Positions 41,711 to 53,602 are shown, numbered from the stretch's first letter. The stretch is DNA of 64,000 nt from Actinernus sp. WN-2022 (GCA_030867875.1 JAOWCC010000936.1:79083032-79147031); one strand, 5' to 3'. Made by a program: numbers and translations. Notes: generated by a model not told the origin, from the sequence alone.

Positions 41711-42524
41711 GAAGGAAATATTTTCGACAACATCCAGGAGGATGAAGATCGCGATGGACCACGGCCGCATGGATGATTAAAAAGTGGATCATCACATGTC
41801 GTAGAGGTAATGATCATACACGAACTCCTGATTGTCGAAGGATCAAGGTGAGTCTCAGTTTCCCTTGTATGTTAAAGTCAGATCACAGGCTTCCCAGACT
41901 CGACGTATATTTCCCGCTTATTAGTCTATTGGGTTACCTGTGGTTTATCGATTAGTTTCATAACGATCTCAGAAGAGTTTATATAATTGCTCCGTGTGAA
42001 TTCTCTTTTCCGATTCCTACGAAACAAATCTTCAATAATAAAAGATTGATACTTAATGAAGTTGTGTGAGTGGTTTTTTGGCGATTTGGGGCCTTCTAAA
42101 GCAGTTTATTGGGATTCGAAATTTTGACCGTTGGCCGCGGCTCTAAAAAAAATTACAAGGTAGGCAACTCGACCTCGCCAAAGCACAGACTTACCTCAAA
42201 GATCACCTAAAACCTAAAAATCGGCACTTTTCTTCGTCGCTCACTATTCAGCTTTCGGTACAGGAGGGAATAGTTATCAAGCAACATCTGACCAGAGTTT
42301 TAGGAAAATCCATCAAATTTATCACCGCCAAACGGCCTCCTCAAGACCCAAAAAGCGCGACCTTCCAATGATCTGTAAAAACCAGACCGACCAAAGCGGG
42401 CCAAAATTTTTCCGCCCCTACCCAAAACGATGCAAATCGCCTTTTTTCATGGGGGGACCCCAAAGCGTGAAATTATACTTCCGTTTGAGGAACGGAAACA
42501 AATATATCGCCAATCAGAGGACCA
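41711..42524. other. Non-coding interval
   Basis: No gene is seen. Words such as CTCGCCAAA, AAAATTTATCAC and GGAACTCGCC recur here and on the far side of the MITE at 42528-42720, so the MITE seems to have entered an older repeat. Confidence 0.4.
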
Positions 42525-42527
42525 TTA

Positions 42528-42720
42528 GGGGCCGACCATTTGACTTTTGAGGGGGGGGGGGGATGGGTGTTCTTGTCTGTGCTCGATTTTTTTTTCTTTA
42601 GCAGTGTTGTTGCACGAATTTTTTTTGCGAAAAAAGCGGAGCCAGAACAAAGCTTTTCCGCTTGCAGGATTTTTTTTTTCAAAAACACCCACCCCCCTCA
42701 AACGTTAAATGGTCGGCCCC
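42528..42720. mobile_element. PIF/Harbinger-type MITE, TTA target duplication
   Basis: The termini GGGGCCGACCATTT and AAATGGTCGGCCCC are inverted copies, flanked by TTA at 42525-42527 and 42721-42723. TTA/TAA duplications are the rule for PIF/Harbinger elements. The core has runs of T around CACGAATTTTTTTTGC. Confidence 0.82.
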
Positions 42721-42858
42721 TTACTAGGCTTTTAACGAAACTGGCGGTTACTGACTAATTTAAAATTTGGAACTCGCCAAAATTTATCACGTGGAACTGT
42801 CAAACATTCGGTCAAACAACTGTGATTTATCACAAGACTTGTCAAGCTGCATCCTTCA

Positions 42859-42996
42859 GGACCTGGTTGTTTGAAGAACAGGTAACTTTATCCTTAGGAT
42901 AGTGTTAATATAATCTGTAACACAATCTGTAATTTTAACCTCAGGTTATCGATTTTCCCCAGAGTAGTACTTACCTTTTCTTTGAACAACCAGGTC
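42859..42996. mobile_element. Small MITE with GGACCTGGTTGTT ends
   Basis: GGACCTGGTTGTTTGAAGAA at the left and its imperfect complement TTTGAACAACCAGGTCC at the right bound about 138 bp with internal AGGTAACT / AACCTCAGGTTA words. It is non-coding. Confidence 0.65.
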
Positions 42997-43899
42997 CAGT
43001 AGTCTCTTCTTCTTTTAATCTCTTTAATGACCTTTCGGGTCACCAATTTTCATATAGGGGCCAAAGTATATTTTTATAAGGCAATATGGATAAATTAGGG
43101 AACAGGCCTCCCCGCCCCCCACCCCTTTCTTCCCATGTCTAATTAATGATCGGTCTCTACGTGAAAGATATTTACCCGCTGAACGGCGCCCTGCAATTCC
43201 AATGTCAATAGCAAGGCAGCACCCCAGCTTCGAATTCTCTATGGCTTCAACGACAAGGGAGTTCTCATCCTCTGCTGTTATCTACATTAGATTACACAAG
43301 AACAACGTATTAATATACAGTATCCTTAATATTAGGTTTTAAGACAATATTTCTTTACTTATGATTGGTTTCACCTGGCGAATGTGTGGTACTTCCACAG
43401 GAAGCCAATGCCGCGGGGGGTGGTAATTATTATCGGACTTTGTAACAGCGAACTGATTTTTATGCGTAAACTATCTCGAAAATGTGATATCTTCCTAAAA
43501 GAATGTCTTACTATTAAATATATATACTTCACTGACCTTGTGTTGTTGTTTTTGACTCTGTTTGCGATGATTTGGGGCTGTTTTAAGCCTTTCAAAAACC
43601 GATTCCTCACAAAAGTTCACCATAGTACCACAGGGAGTCCCTATGGGGTGGACCATTAGAAATCCTGGGAGGGGGGGGGGGGGTGGAAAACTTTTTGTGC
43701 ACGATATTTTTTTTAGCAGTGTGAGTTCTGCAAGAATTTTTTTTTTAAGGCGATACCTCTGCACGATTTTTTATTTTCAGTGCACATTCTATAGAGATTT
43801 TTCAGTGTACATCCTATATAGATTTATAGCCTGTGAATACAACCATAATATAATATAATATAATATAATAATAATGTTATTTATAGCAGAGAATATGTC

Positions 43900-46090
43900 T
43901 CCGAAGAGTTTTTTCAATAGAGCCCTGCATAACATAAATAAGAAACAAAAATAAAAATACATTAATAATCTAGAGTTAAAAACTAGGCTAAAAATACATT
44001 TATAGAGTGACTAGAGCTAACATTTATGAGGCAATTCAAAAACATGTCTTTTGTTGACATTTTGTTTAAAAGAGTTAGGGATTCGATTTCCCGCAACGAA
44101 TTATCTAAAGTATTCCATTAACTAAAACCTGGTACAATAAACGTTGTTTGCCATAATTAAGCTTGATTATTGGAAGTCTAAAATCGTTCTTTCTTCTTGT
44201 ATTATACATTTGAATGTTCTTTAAGATATTAAAATCATAATCAATGAGTCCATTAACATACTTATATATTAAAATATGACGATGTACAAGACGACGTTTG
44301 GAACGAGTAGGCCAATTGAGATTTGACAAGGCTTGTGCTGAAGAACTTTAACCAGGTAAATTCAAGAATTATCTTGGCCGCTTATTTTGCAAAATCCGGC
44401 TGAAGATCGTCTATGAGGGTTGAGTTATATTTGTCACCCCATATCGCATCAGCGGTAGTCAAAAAGTGGACATACTAAACTACTATACAAAGTAAGGCGT
44501 GTCTCGAGGGGCAATAAGTGCCTGATACGCTTGGCCAGACCAATCCTTTGTTTTACTTTAATAGAGAAGGCCTCTACCAGGTCATGCGAAGTCATATACT
44601 TATTAATTATAATACCGAGGTACTTGATATCGTCAGAGCGTTCGAGGGGCACGTCTATAATGACATCGATGCTAGAGCAAGATTTCAGTTTATGTGGACT
44701 ACCTATTAACATAAACTTAGATTTAGAAGTATTCAAAGTCAGGCGATGTATACGAAACCAAGCTAGAGGCCAATTTTGCCAAGTCATGATTTAAGCAATG
44801 TTCGATGTCATTGATAGAAGGACGGCTACAGTATATCACGGTGTCATCAGCGTACATGGTCACTTGGCAATTGACTCTTCTTAATATTTATGCAAATATC
44901 TAATTCACTACTCGAAAACGAGGCTATCACCGCATCGGGGATGCCGCAACGTCCATCTAAGTTCAAAAGGACAATTCAGGATTTTTCTTTTTCTCTCCAA
45001 TGCATAGACGAACACAGCAATGTTCCGTCCGCGATGCCATTTTGCTTTTCAGCTAAGAAACGATGCGGGGTTAGCCTCGTTTTCGAGTAGCTAATTGTAT
45101 GCGCATAAATATTAAGAAGAGTGAATGATCTACAGTAAGAGGAAGGTCGGCATTGACGTAAACCAAGAACAAGAGAGGACCGAGAATACTCCTGTGGCAC
45201 GCCAACTCCCACTGAGCACGAACAGGACTGAGAGTCGCCTATTGCAGTTATCTGGTGTCGGTTATCAAGGTAGGAGGTAAACCAATTTACAACTTCACTG
45301 CAAGCACCAATGGCCTTGAGCTTTGTCAGCAAAAGGTTGTGGTCCACAGTCACAAAAGCCTTGGACAGGTCTAAGAATACTGCACCAGTCACCTTGCCAT
45401 TGTCCATGTGTCGTAGAATGTTGTCAGTGAAGTGTGCTAAGCCAATTTCAGTAGATAACCTCGGGCGGAAACCAAACTGATTAGGTGTGAGGATTTTCTC
45501 TTACGAGAGATAGCCGTAGAGTTGTTTATGTACAGCCCTTTCAAGAATCTTACTTACATCAGGTAGAATATAATTGTGATAGGCCTGTAATTGTTAAAAT
45601 CAGAGTGATCACCGGATTTAAACAGGGCGGTAACTTTTCCTTGTTTCCAGATGGCTGGGAAAATACTTGAGTCCAGAGAACGATTAAACAGTTTGGTTAA
45701 AACTGCGGGTCAGGAGTCATACACACAGCCGAGTCATTTAGTAGCCTCGAGCTGATTCGGTCTAAACCAATAGCTTTGTTTGTTTTCAAAACCTCTTAAT
45801 TGTTTAAAAACAAAGCTCTCGGAAATGTTCGAAAAGCGAAAGACAATTTCACAGTTATTTGTCCTAGCTGGAGTAATGATGTCAATGGCGCCGAACTGTA
45901 CTCCATCAGATTCAGATTGGATAAAGGTCGGCTGAGAGCCATTATTAGATATTATTACGGCAAGTCAATCATTTATAGTTTTCCATAGAGCACCTGAATT
46001 TCTTTGTTTTGTCTAATCAGATCTTTATAGTAATTTGCTTTACATTCCTTGACTTGTTTATTTACTTTGAGCCGCAGTATTTTTGTAACG
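43900..46090 (-). pseudogene. LINE reverse transcriptase remnant
   Basis: Minus-strand fragments in order: GFRPRL-like sequence near 45460, KVTGAVFLDLSKAF (motif A, 45407 downward), WFTSYLDNRHQITAIG, SVGVGVPQ (motif B, with a damaged downstream part), MYADDTVIYCS (motif C, near 44850), then LNTSKSKFMLIGSPHKLK and a thumb/C-terminal tail to about 44105. Many frameshifts are present, and it is interrupted near motifs B-C by the MITE at 44875-45121. The element is CR1/L2-like. Confidence 0.8.
44875..45121. mobile_element. 247-bp MITE with perfect 19-bp ends and TGA duplication
   Basis: CTCTTCTTAATATTTATGC and its exact complement end the element; TGA lies at 44872-44874 and 45122-45124. A second inverted block (ACTCGAAAACGAGGCTA / TAGCCTCGTTTTCGAGT) lies just inside. 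It sits in the LINE at 43900-46090. Confidence 0.85.
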
Positions 46091-46597
46091 AGCCCAGTGA
46101 TGTGAGGAATTTAATTTGATCGCCTTAGAATGCATATAGTCCCTTGCTTGGCTCCGATTCAGGCCAAATCAAAAATGCATACCCCAAGATTTCATTGTCC
46201 ATGATGTTTTGCACAAGACAATACATGAAAATATTTCTATATGCTCTACTGAATTGCTGGCACAGACTCTGTAATCTTTGAAAATGTGGACATTGAAGTT
46301 TACTCAATGAAACCTGACGTTAAACTCGGTTGCAAAAACTGCTGGCATCAGAGAATAATTTGAGGCTTCAGTAATTGCAGAGAAGGTTTATTTGCCAATA
46401 ATATAGCTGTTTTTAAGCTTGTCTAGTGTTTTAGACCGCAAATAAACTTCTCTCTTGGCCAAACATTTGAGCGTGTTTATTCTTGTGGTTTGCTACCGGT
46501 ATCGGGGGAATTAAGGCCAGTTGATATTTCCATGACAACAGTGACTAAACTATGTTGGGGAGGTTGTTTTCATCTGGAAATACCTGAAAATCAGTTA

Positions 46598-46951
46598 GGC
46601 CAGATAAAAAAATACTTGTTTAGCGTCCATCCATTTCAATTTTTCCAGGTAGGGAGGGAGGTTTTTTATTTATTTATTTTTCTATGTGAAGTTTATTTTG
46701 TCTTGACTAGATATTATTCACTCACGGCTCGTGTTGTAGAAACAAAATGGCGTCGATGTTAAAATATTTAATGCGCCGGCGCATATTTCAAGTGGTACAT
46801 GTAGGGTCTGGGTACAAGAATTGGTGTTCGCGGGCGCATTTATACTTTCTAAAGTTTTTTTATGAAAAATAAAAAAAAATAAAAAATTGAGATCGGGGAC
46901 ATTTCTCAGGTCGGGCGGGGACGCTAACCAAGTATTTGTTTTTATCTGGCC
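46598..46951. mobile_element. PIF/Harbinger-type MITE, 354 bp, TTA duplication
   Basis: GGCCAGATAAAAAAATACTT on the left matches, inverted, AAGTATTTGTTTTTATCTGG then CC on the right. TTA lies at 46595-46597 and 46952-46954. It contains ATGGCGTCGATGTTAAAATA but no real gene. Confidence 0.82.
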
Positions 46952-47228
46952 TTACACAGACTGTGTGGGTAATCTTTAGAACTATATTTTGAATTGGTAA
47001 AACTGAATTGCTAGTATTTTTTCAAAACAAAAATTGAACAATGCATCGGTTCCTTTGCACGAATTTTTTTTTGTGCCTTAGTGCTTTGCAGGAATTTTCT
47101 TTTGGGACATTTAGCCTTGCACGAATTTTTTTTTTGGACTACCCACCCCCCCTCCCAGGATTCCTAATGGTCCACCCCTAACCGATACTAGAATATTGGA
47201 GGGTTGGATCGAAACGTTAGTTTTGATG

Positions 47229-48400
47229 CGTGTGGGTTGCCTGTGGTTTCTTTGCCGCGCGAGAGTAGTTGTGAATTTATCGTAGTCTGTTTGTTTTTAT
47301 CCCAAAATTGTTCATTCGCAGCCTAAAATTCGGACAATAAAGTTATCTGGCTGTAAAATGAACCAGCTAAATATGTAGCTTATTTATTATTCTGTAGTTA
47401 GCATTAGTTTTAAGACACCGGATAATGTTTTGAGCGAGATTTAAGCATTTCAGTTCACCGATACCTGTTCGCTGATTTTCGCTGCCGATCGCCTTGCTAT
47501 AAAGTATTGAAAGGGAGACACAGCGTTCAGAAAACCGACCAGAAGTCCTTTGCAAATTTCATAATCTCTAATTCAATTCACATGTGTGAGTTGCTTAAGC
47601 ATTTTCTCACTCCTGATGTGATTTCTTTGGCAAGCCTTATAGTTTAGGACAATATTTGAACACATTTAATTTTCGTTTTTGTGAGCCGAGGTGTTTACTT
47701 TTTCGCTGCAACGTTGTTGTACGGGAGGTACCAACGTTGTACGGGAGGTACCAGGAACATTTAGTTTGACAAAAAAATCCCTTCGGGGTTACTAAGGGGT
47801 TGAGTCGTTATGAGTCACGAAAAATGTCGCGTGACGTATCTCTCTTCTAGGATATGGTAAGGCATGTCTTGTCGTTCCCCGTGGGGTTATACGTTGCAGT
47901 CAAAAAGTAAAAACCTCGGCTCACCGTGTCTTCCCTTTCTAATACTTATACAGTAGTGAAAATGAGAAAACAGGTGTCCGTGAACTCAAACGCTTAAATC
48001 TCACTCAAAACGTTCTCCGATGTCTTCAAACTAATACAGGCTACAGAATAATAAATAAGCTACACACTCAGCGGGTTTGTTTTACAGCTAGATAACTTTA
48101 TTGTCCATTTTTCGGATGAGAAAGTACAATTTTTGGAACAAATAGCGAAAATCAGCGAACAGGTATCGGGAACTGAAACGCTTAAATCTCGCTCAAAACA
48201 TTATCCGGTGTCTTAAAACTAATGCAAACTACAGAATAATAAATAAGCTACACATTTAGCTGGTTCATTTCAGAGCCAAATAACTTTATTGTCCGAATTT
48301 TAGGCTGCGAATGAACAATTTTGGGATAAAAACAAACAGACTACGATAAATTCACAACTACTCTCGCGCGGCAAAGTAACCACAGGCAACCCACACTATC
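47229..48400. mobile_element. 1.2-kb element with about 255-bp inverted arms
   Basis: The left arm (47229 to about 47480, starting TGTGGGTTGCCTGTGG) and right arm (about 48148-48400, ending CCACAGGCAACCCACA) are inverted near-copies. A third, more diverged copy of the inner arm (AACGCTTAAATCTCACTCAA, then ACAGAATAATAAATAAGC) lies at about 47990-48100. The core is non-coding apart from a chance ORF (47367-47555). It directly abuts the Polinton's left side. Confidence 0.75.
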
Positions 48401-48539
48401 CTCACTTCGTTCAGCCCTCACTTCGTTCGGGGTCCATTAGATGAAAAAAAAAAAAAAAATGTAACAATTTTTACTACTTGGTAGCATGTGTTCGTTGCAT
48501 TTTGTTGGAATTGCGCCAAACCCCCACATTGTGTTTACT

Positions 48540-48930
48540 ACTATAGTTCATTTATTGTATTTATACGTTTTATTAAAGTAGTGTAGTTATAAGGTATTAC
48601 ATCAATGATGAGCATATATTAACATTTGTTCGAACACTTGGTTTATTGTGAATTTATTACATTTCGACACCCTATTAGAGGAACGATATTATACAGTATA
48701 TCTGTCCTATTACATTTATTACATTTTAACACCTATTAAAGGAATGATTAGTTTACAGTATATCCATCCATGGTACTAACATACATTCTCTACTTCACGA
48801 TATTAACGTATGCTGTTATCTTAGTACGTATTAATACCACACAGATTAGACAAGTGAACATTTGGTTTATAGTGAATTTATTACATTTCAACGACCTATT
48901 AGAGGAGTGTTGTTAATAAGGTATTATATC
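48540..48930 (+). repeat. AT-rich sub-terminal repeats with a copied polymerase 5' end
   Basis: GTGAATTTATTACATTTC followed by CTATTAGAGGA occurs near 48650 and 48870, with a looser copy near 48712. Positions about 48592-48640 repeat the sequence around the polymerase start (GAGCATATATTAACATTTG against GAGCATATACTAACATTTG at 48937), but out of frame. It looks like an old tandem duplication of the gene's 5' end. Confidence 0.7.
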
Positions 48931-51900
48931 ATGGCTGAGCATATACTAACATTTGTCCGAGTACGTCCTTTAAAGAATTATTTACGCGGATGGAAGATGG
49001 ATGTTCCCGATGATAATCCTATGGGAGCGGATCCAGGTGTTTTCCTTGCCGGTGTACGTAAACAAACTACCGAAAAGTTTAAGGAAGAGCTACAAAACCA
49101 CAATACCTTTAAGGCCCAATTAGCTTTAAACATAACTTTCGTACTTGATAAACCTGATGGTTACATATATGAGACAGCCACCTTCTATAGCGTGCAATCT
49201 GTTTTGACCAACGATGCGGGGATCCATAGTGTAATAGTAGAAGCACATGCTCAGATATACAACCAAATTGAGAAGTGGATCAGTCGTGGATCAAATTGGG
49301 TCATAGATAGAGTCAACATTCTACGGTTAAACATCGCTAGATACCAACCACTACGTGGAGGTTCATATTTACCACTACCTCCAGAAATAGCGAATAAGAA
49401 AGCCGTGATCAATGTGAACAACAAAGACGACCACTGTGCACTTTGGTCGATATGCGCAGCAATGTTTCCAGTTAAGAAAGATCCTCAGAGGACATCAAAG
49501 ATATGGTGAAATCCAATGGGGTGGACTCACCAACACCAATATCGCAAATACCACTTTTGGAGAAGCAAAACAACATTTCTATTAATGTATATGGTTGGGA
49601 CCCAAAGGAAAAGTGCTTAATCATATATCGCATCTCAAAGAAGACTTTTCGAAGTACGTTCATCTACTACTTGTAGAGTGCCCAAAGAGTGGTAAGCAAC
49701 ACTACTGTTTGATAAAGGACTTCAACAAACTCCTATTTGATCAAACGAAACATAAATGTAGGAAACACTTCTGCGAACGATGCTTACATGGATATACCAC
49801 AGAAACTCTACTTGAGAATCATATTCCTGAGTGTAATGGTATCAATGACAGGGCCATACGCATTGAAATGCCTACCAATAAGAACGACAAAGTTTCGTTT
49901 CAGAATATACACAAACAGCTTAAAGTACCGTACATTATCTATGCAGATCTCGAGGCATTGACCACTAAGATCGAAGGACCTGCTCAAGGCCTAAAGAAGA
50001 GTAACACGCTTAAAACAGAGGAACACATTCCTTGTGGATTTTGCTATATAGTCGTACGTTCCGATGGTCATAGCGAACCACCAGTACTATATAGAGGCAG
50101 GGATACTATTGAACGTTTTCTACGATGTATACAAGAGGAAGAGGCGAAGATCAAAGCCCAAAAGGCTAAACCACTATGTATGTCATGGAAAGACTATGAG
50201 GCTTACAATAACGCAACGATTTGTCATATCTGTCAGAAGCCCTTGGTTGGTAAAGATAGAGTACGTGATCATTGTCACATCACAGGCGAGTTTCGAGGTG
50301 CCGCACACAATACCTGCAATCTAAAATTACGTGTTTTTCCTACCATCCCAGTCGTATTCCATAATCTTCGTGGATATGATGCTCACCTAATAATGCAATC
50401 CATATCCATAACATTAGGTAAGATATCTTGTATTCCAAACAATATGGAGAAATACATTTCATTCTCACTTGGTAACCTAAGATTCATTGATAGCTTTCAA
50501 TTTCTACCATCATCTCTTAGTACATTGGTATCAAGTTCAGAATCAGACACATTCCAACAAATTGTAAAATATACATCTAATCAAGAGAAAGCCAATCTAT
50601 TAACTCGTAAAGGAGTATATCCATATGAGTACATGGATTCGTGGGATAGATTTGCAGAGACTTCTCTACCACCGAAAGATGCGTTCTATAGTAAACTAAC
50701 TCTAGAGGACATATCCGATGAAGATTACGAACATGCAATAAAATTTTGGAACGTATTTGATTGTAAGACATTAGGTGATTATCATGATCTTTATCTACAA
50801 ACTGATGTACTTCTTCTAGCAGATGTGTTCGAGGACTTTCGTACAACATGTATGCAAAACTATGGATTAGATCCCGCACATTATTATACGAGTCCAGGAC
50901 TTTCATGGGACGCTTTATTAAAGAAAACAGGAGTGGAACTTGAACTATTAACTGACTACGACATGTATTTATTCATTGAGAAAGGTCTACGCGGTGGTAT
51001 ATCCATGGTATCACAGCGTTATGCCAAAGCAAATAACCGAAGTATACCGGATTTTGATCCCAATAAGCCAAATAGCCACATACTCTATCTTGACGCCAAT
51101 AATCTATATGGTTGGGCCATGAGTCAATATCTACCAACAGGAGGATTTGAGTGGTATACACCAACAGAAGAACAAATAACCAATCACGCAATGGATTTAG
51201 ATAAGGGTTATATCCTTGAAGTCGATCTCGAATATCCTCGAGAACTTCACGATACGCACAACGACTATCCACTAGCTCCCGAGAGAATTCAGGTGAATAA
51301 AGATTTGTTCTCAGAGTATCAGATCAATCTATTTGAGGAACTATATAAAGGTAATGGATCTTTGAAAGTAGAAAAACTTGTACCTAATCTATATAACAAA
51401 GAACGATATGTGCTACACTACCGCAACCTACGACTGTATCTATCTCTTGGTATGCGCTTGAAAAAAATCCACAGGGCATTACGATTCGACCAATCACCAT
51501 GGATGGAACCATATATACAAATGAATACAGAGTTACGAAAACAAGCGAAGAGCATCTTCAAGCAGGATCTATACAAACTGATGAACAATAGCGTATTTGG
51601 AAAAACAATGGAGAATCTACGTAAGCGTGTAGATATCCAATTAGTGCGCGCATCAGAAGGAAACAAGCTACAACGTCTATTGAATAAACCTAGTTATGCT
51701 CGATCCACAATTTTCGATGATGATCTTGCCGCGGTACGTAACTACAAAAGTAGGCTATTGCTAAACCGCCCCATATATGTTGGAATGTCAATTCTAGATC
51801 TATCAAAGCATCTGATGTATGACTTCTACTACAATGAGATCAAGAAGCAATATGGACAACTCTGTAATCTACTTTATACCGATACCGATAGCCTACTACT

Positions 51901-52489
51901 ACACATTAAAACTGAAGATATCTATGCAGACATGGCAACTCATAAACATCTATATGATACTAGTAACTACAACAAAGACCATCCGCTGTATAGTATCGAC
52001 AACAAGAAAGTACTTGGTAAAATGAAAGACGAATGTGGAGGTATTCCAATTGTAGAATATGTCGGACTACGATCGAAGCTCTATTCTATATTGAAAGTAG
52101 ATGGTGGCGAGATTCGTAGAGCTAAAGGTACCAAGAAGTCAGTAGTGAAACATCGTATTCGTCATGATCAATATAAGGAGTGCTTGATGGATAAGAAAGT
52201 ATTCAAACATGGAATGAATATGCTTCGAAGTGAAGGTCATAAGATGTATGGTATGCATATGAACAAAGTATCTCTATCACCATTCGATAGTAAGAGATGG
52301 ATTTCAGCAAACGGAATAGATACAATAGCCTACGGTCATGGAGACGTTTTTCCAGAGGATGAAGAATTAGATGGTTTTATTAGCAATATACTATCAAACG
52401 TAGTTGATACACTATCATACAACAGTAAAAACGTCATTACAGAGGATGAAGATATAGACGACTTTATTTGTGAGTTGCTTCTATCTTAG
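48931..52489 (+). CDS. POLB: Polinton DNA polymerase B with HNH/EndoVII-like insert, two frameshifts
   Basis: It is a protein-primed-type family B polymerase. The ATG at 48931 opens an N-terminal region in frame 1 (TFVRVRPLKNYLRGW ... RGGSYLPLPPEIANKKAVIN). The frame shifts near 49495 to frame 3 (NISINVYGWD) and again near 49610 to frame 2, which then stays open to 52489 (964 residues). In that part I see exonuclease motifs YADLEA and FHNLRGYDAH, a zinc/HNH insert CHICQKPL...DHCHITGEFRGAAHN typical of recombination endonuclease VII, polymerase motif A YLDANNLYGWAMS, motif B LYKLMNNSVFG, motif C YTDTDSL and the KLY segment. All catalytic residues look intact. Full length would be about 1,190 residues. 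The last 9 bp overlap, tail to tail, the integrase gene. Frameshifts may be real decay or assembly indels. Confidence 0.93.
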
Positions 52490-53518
52490 AATACCTTTTG
52501 GTGGTAGTTCTGTATCTGGTGGTATCACTTGTATCTCTTCACGAACGAACCCTCGCTTTGGTGCATCTTTTCCTAAATAGTATAGAACTGGTTGATTTGA
52601 AGATACCACATTTCGAGAAATATAATATGTCTGTAAACTCCATACAGGATCAGTTGCTCGTTTTACTCCACCTTCCAATTCTCCCGGTGAGTATAGATAT
52701 CGAACTAAAACATCGAATGGTAGTCGCTTTTCTTTCAATCCAATAATTCGAGAATATGTAGGAGTCTTTATGTTTACTTGTTGTGCCTCTATAGAATTTG
52801 AAGGTTCCTTACCTGTTAGTCGAGTAACTTCATTGTTCATAGCCTTGATAACATCAGGAAGCCTCAATACCCATTCTCTACTACGCGCATCCGATCCTTC
52901 AGATGTAAGTACCATCTCTTTTGCATATTGATATCCAAATAATCTTTCAGCTATCGTTCTATTTGCTCGTTCGACAAAACTTTGTGCCCTATGATGACCG
53001 GCTTCACCTCGTTGAACTTTTGTACCACGTAGTTCTAATGTTTCAGACATACGTCCCATGAATTCTCTACCAGGATCGACTTGCAATGTTTTTGGCCATT
53101 CTAGTGGACTACGTTTGTAGATCCGATCAAATGCTGCAGACACTTCACCACTATCTTTCGATGCTAAAGGTTCAGCCTCTTTATATCTAGAAGCTACATC
53201 GATTACCACCAAAGCATACTTATATAGTTTCCTTCCACGTCCAGGTCGATCGTGAGGTAGAAAGATCAAATCAGCTTGATGAACTTCATTAGGTTTCGAT
53301 ACAGTCCAATGTGGTCGTGGAATATAGTGTGGTGGTGATAGATATATTTGCCACATGGCTTGTTTCTCTAACCAACCCTTAGCTACATCTTCCGATACCT
53401 TTGCAGCCACCGATAACTTACCAATTGCGGCATAACCTTTCCAATAGCCCATAGGACCATAGAAGATATTCGCAAGTTTAGCATCCATTATATATCTATG
53501 TATTCTAACCTTTAACAA
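52481..53518 (-). CDS. INT: Polinton integrase (retroviral-type, DDE)
   Basis: The 345-residue frame is intact; the likely start is the internal ATG at 53488 (MDAKLANIFYGPMGYWKG). The rve core holds the first catalytic Asp in VHQADLIFLP (about residue 83), the second in LQVDPGREFMG (about 148) and the Glu in QSFVERANRTIAERL (about 185), the D,D-35,E layout. The N-terminal part is helical without a clear HHCC zinc finger. The C-terminus ends EEIQVIPPDTELPPKGILR, as usual for Polinton integrases, and I see no chromodomain. The enzyme would insert element ends into host DNA. It is convergent with the polymerase gene. Confidence 0.95.
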   Translation of the reverse strand: MLKVRIHRYIMDAKLANIFYGPMGYWKGYAAIGKLSVAAKVSEDVAKGWLEKQAMWQIYLSPPHYIPRPHWTVSKPNEVHQADLIFLPHDRPGRGRKLYKYALVVIDVASRYKEAEPLASKDSGEVSAAFDRIYKRSPLEWPKTLQVDPGREFMGRMSETLELRGTKVQRGEAGHHRAQSFVERANRTIAERLFGYQYAKEMVLTSEGSDARSREWVLRLPDVIKAMNNEVTRLTGKEPSNSIEAQQVNIKTPTYSRIIGLKEKRLPFDVLVRYLYSPGELEGGVKRATDPVWSLQTYYISRNVVSSNQPVLYYLGKDAPKRGFVREEIQVIPPDTELPPKGILR

Positions 53519-53523
53519 GCAGA

Positions 53524-53570
53524 AAAAAAGAATAAGAACTTATCTAACCAACTAGTTCTTATTCTTTTTT
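53524..53570. terminator. 17-bp perfect hairpin between integrase and the small-gene cluster
   Basis: AAAAAAGAATAAGAACT (53524-53540) pairs exactly with AGTTCTTATTCTTTTTT (53554-53570) across a 13-base loop. It fills most of the 84-bp gap upstream of integrase. It could end transcripts from the minus-strand cluster or hold a promoter; which one is not shown by sequence. Confidence 0.5.
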
Positions 53571-53602
53571 AGTATCTCGTCGATCGTAAAAATTCTCGTT
53601 TT

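Larger units (their letters stand above)
43645..47178. mobile_element. MITE-type element blown apart by nested insertions
   Basis: GGGGTGGACCATTAGAAATC at 43645 and its inverted partner ending ...GGTCCACCCC at 47178 carry matching G/C runs and CACGAATTTTTTTT modules just inside. They look like the two ends of one small element now 3.5 kb apart. Between them lie a LINE (43900-46090), a MITE within that LINE (44875-45121) and a separate Harbinger-type MITE (46598-46951). The flanking triplets are TAT and TAA. Confidence 0.6.

Noticed and set aside
42540..42758. Plus- and minus-strand frames over the 42.5-kb MITE
   Set aside because: They lie in T and G runs of a non-coding element.
50577..51666. 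Minus-strand frames across the polymerase
   Set aside because: They are shadows of the polymerase coding sequence.
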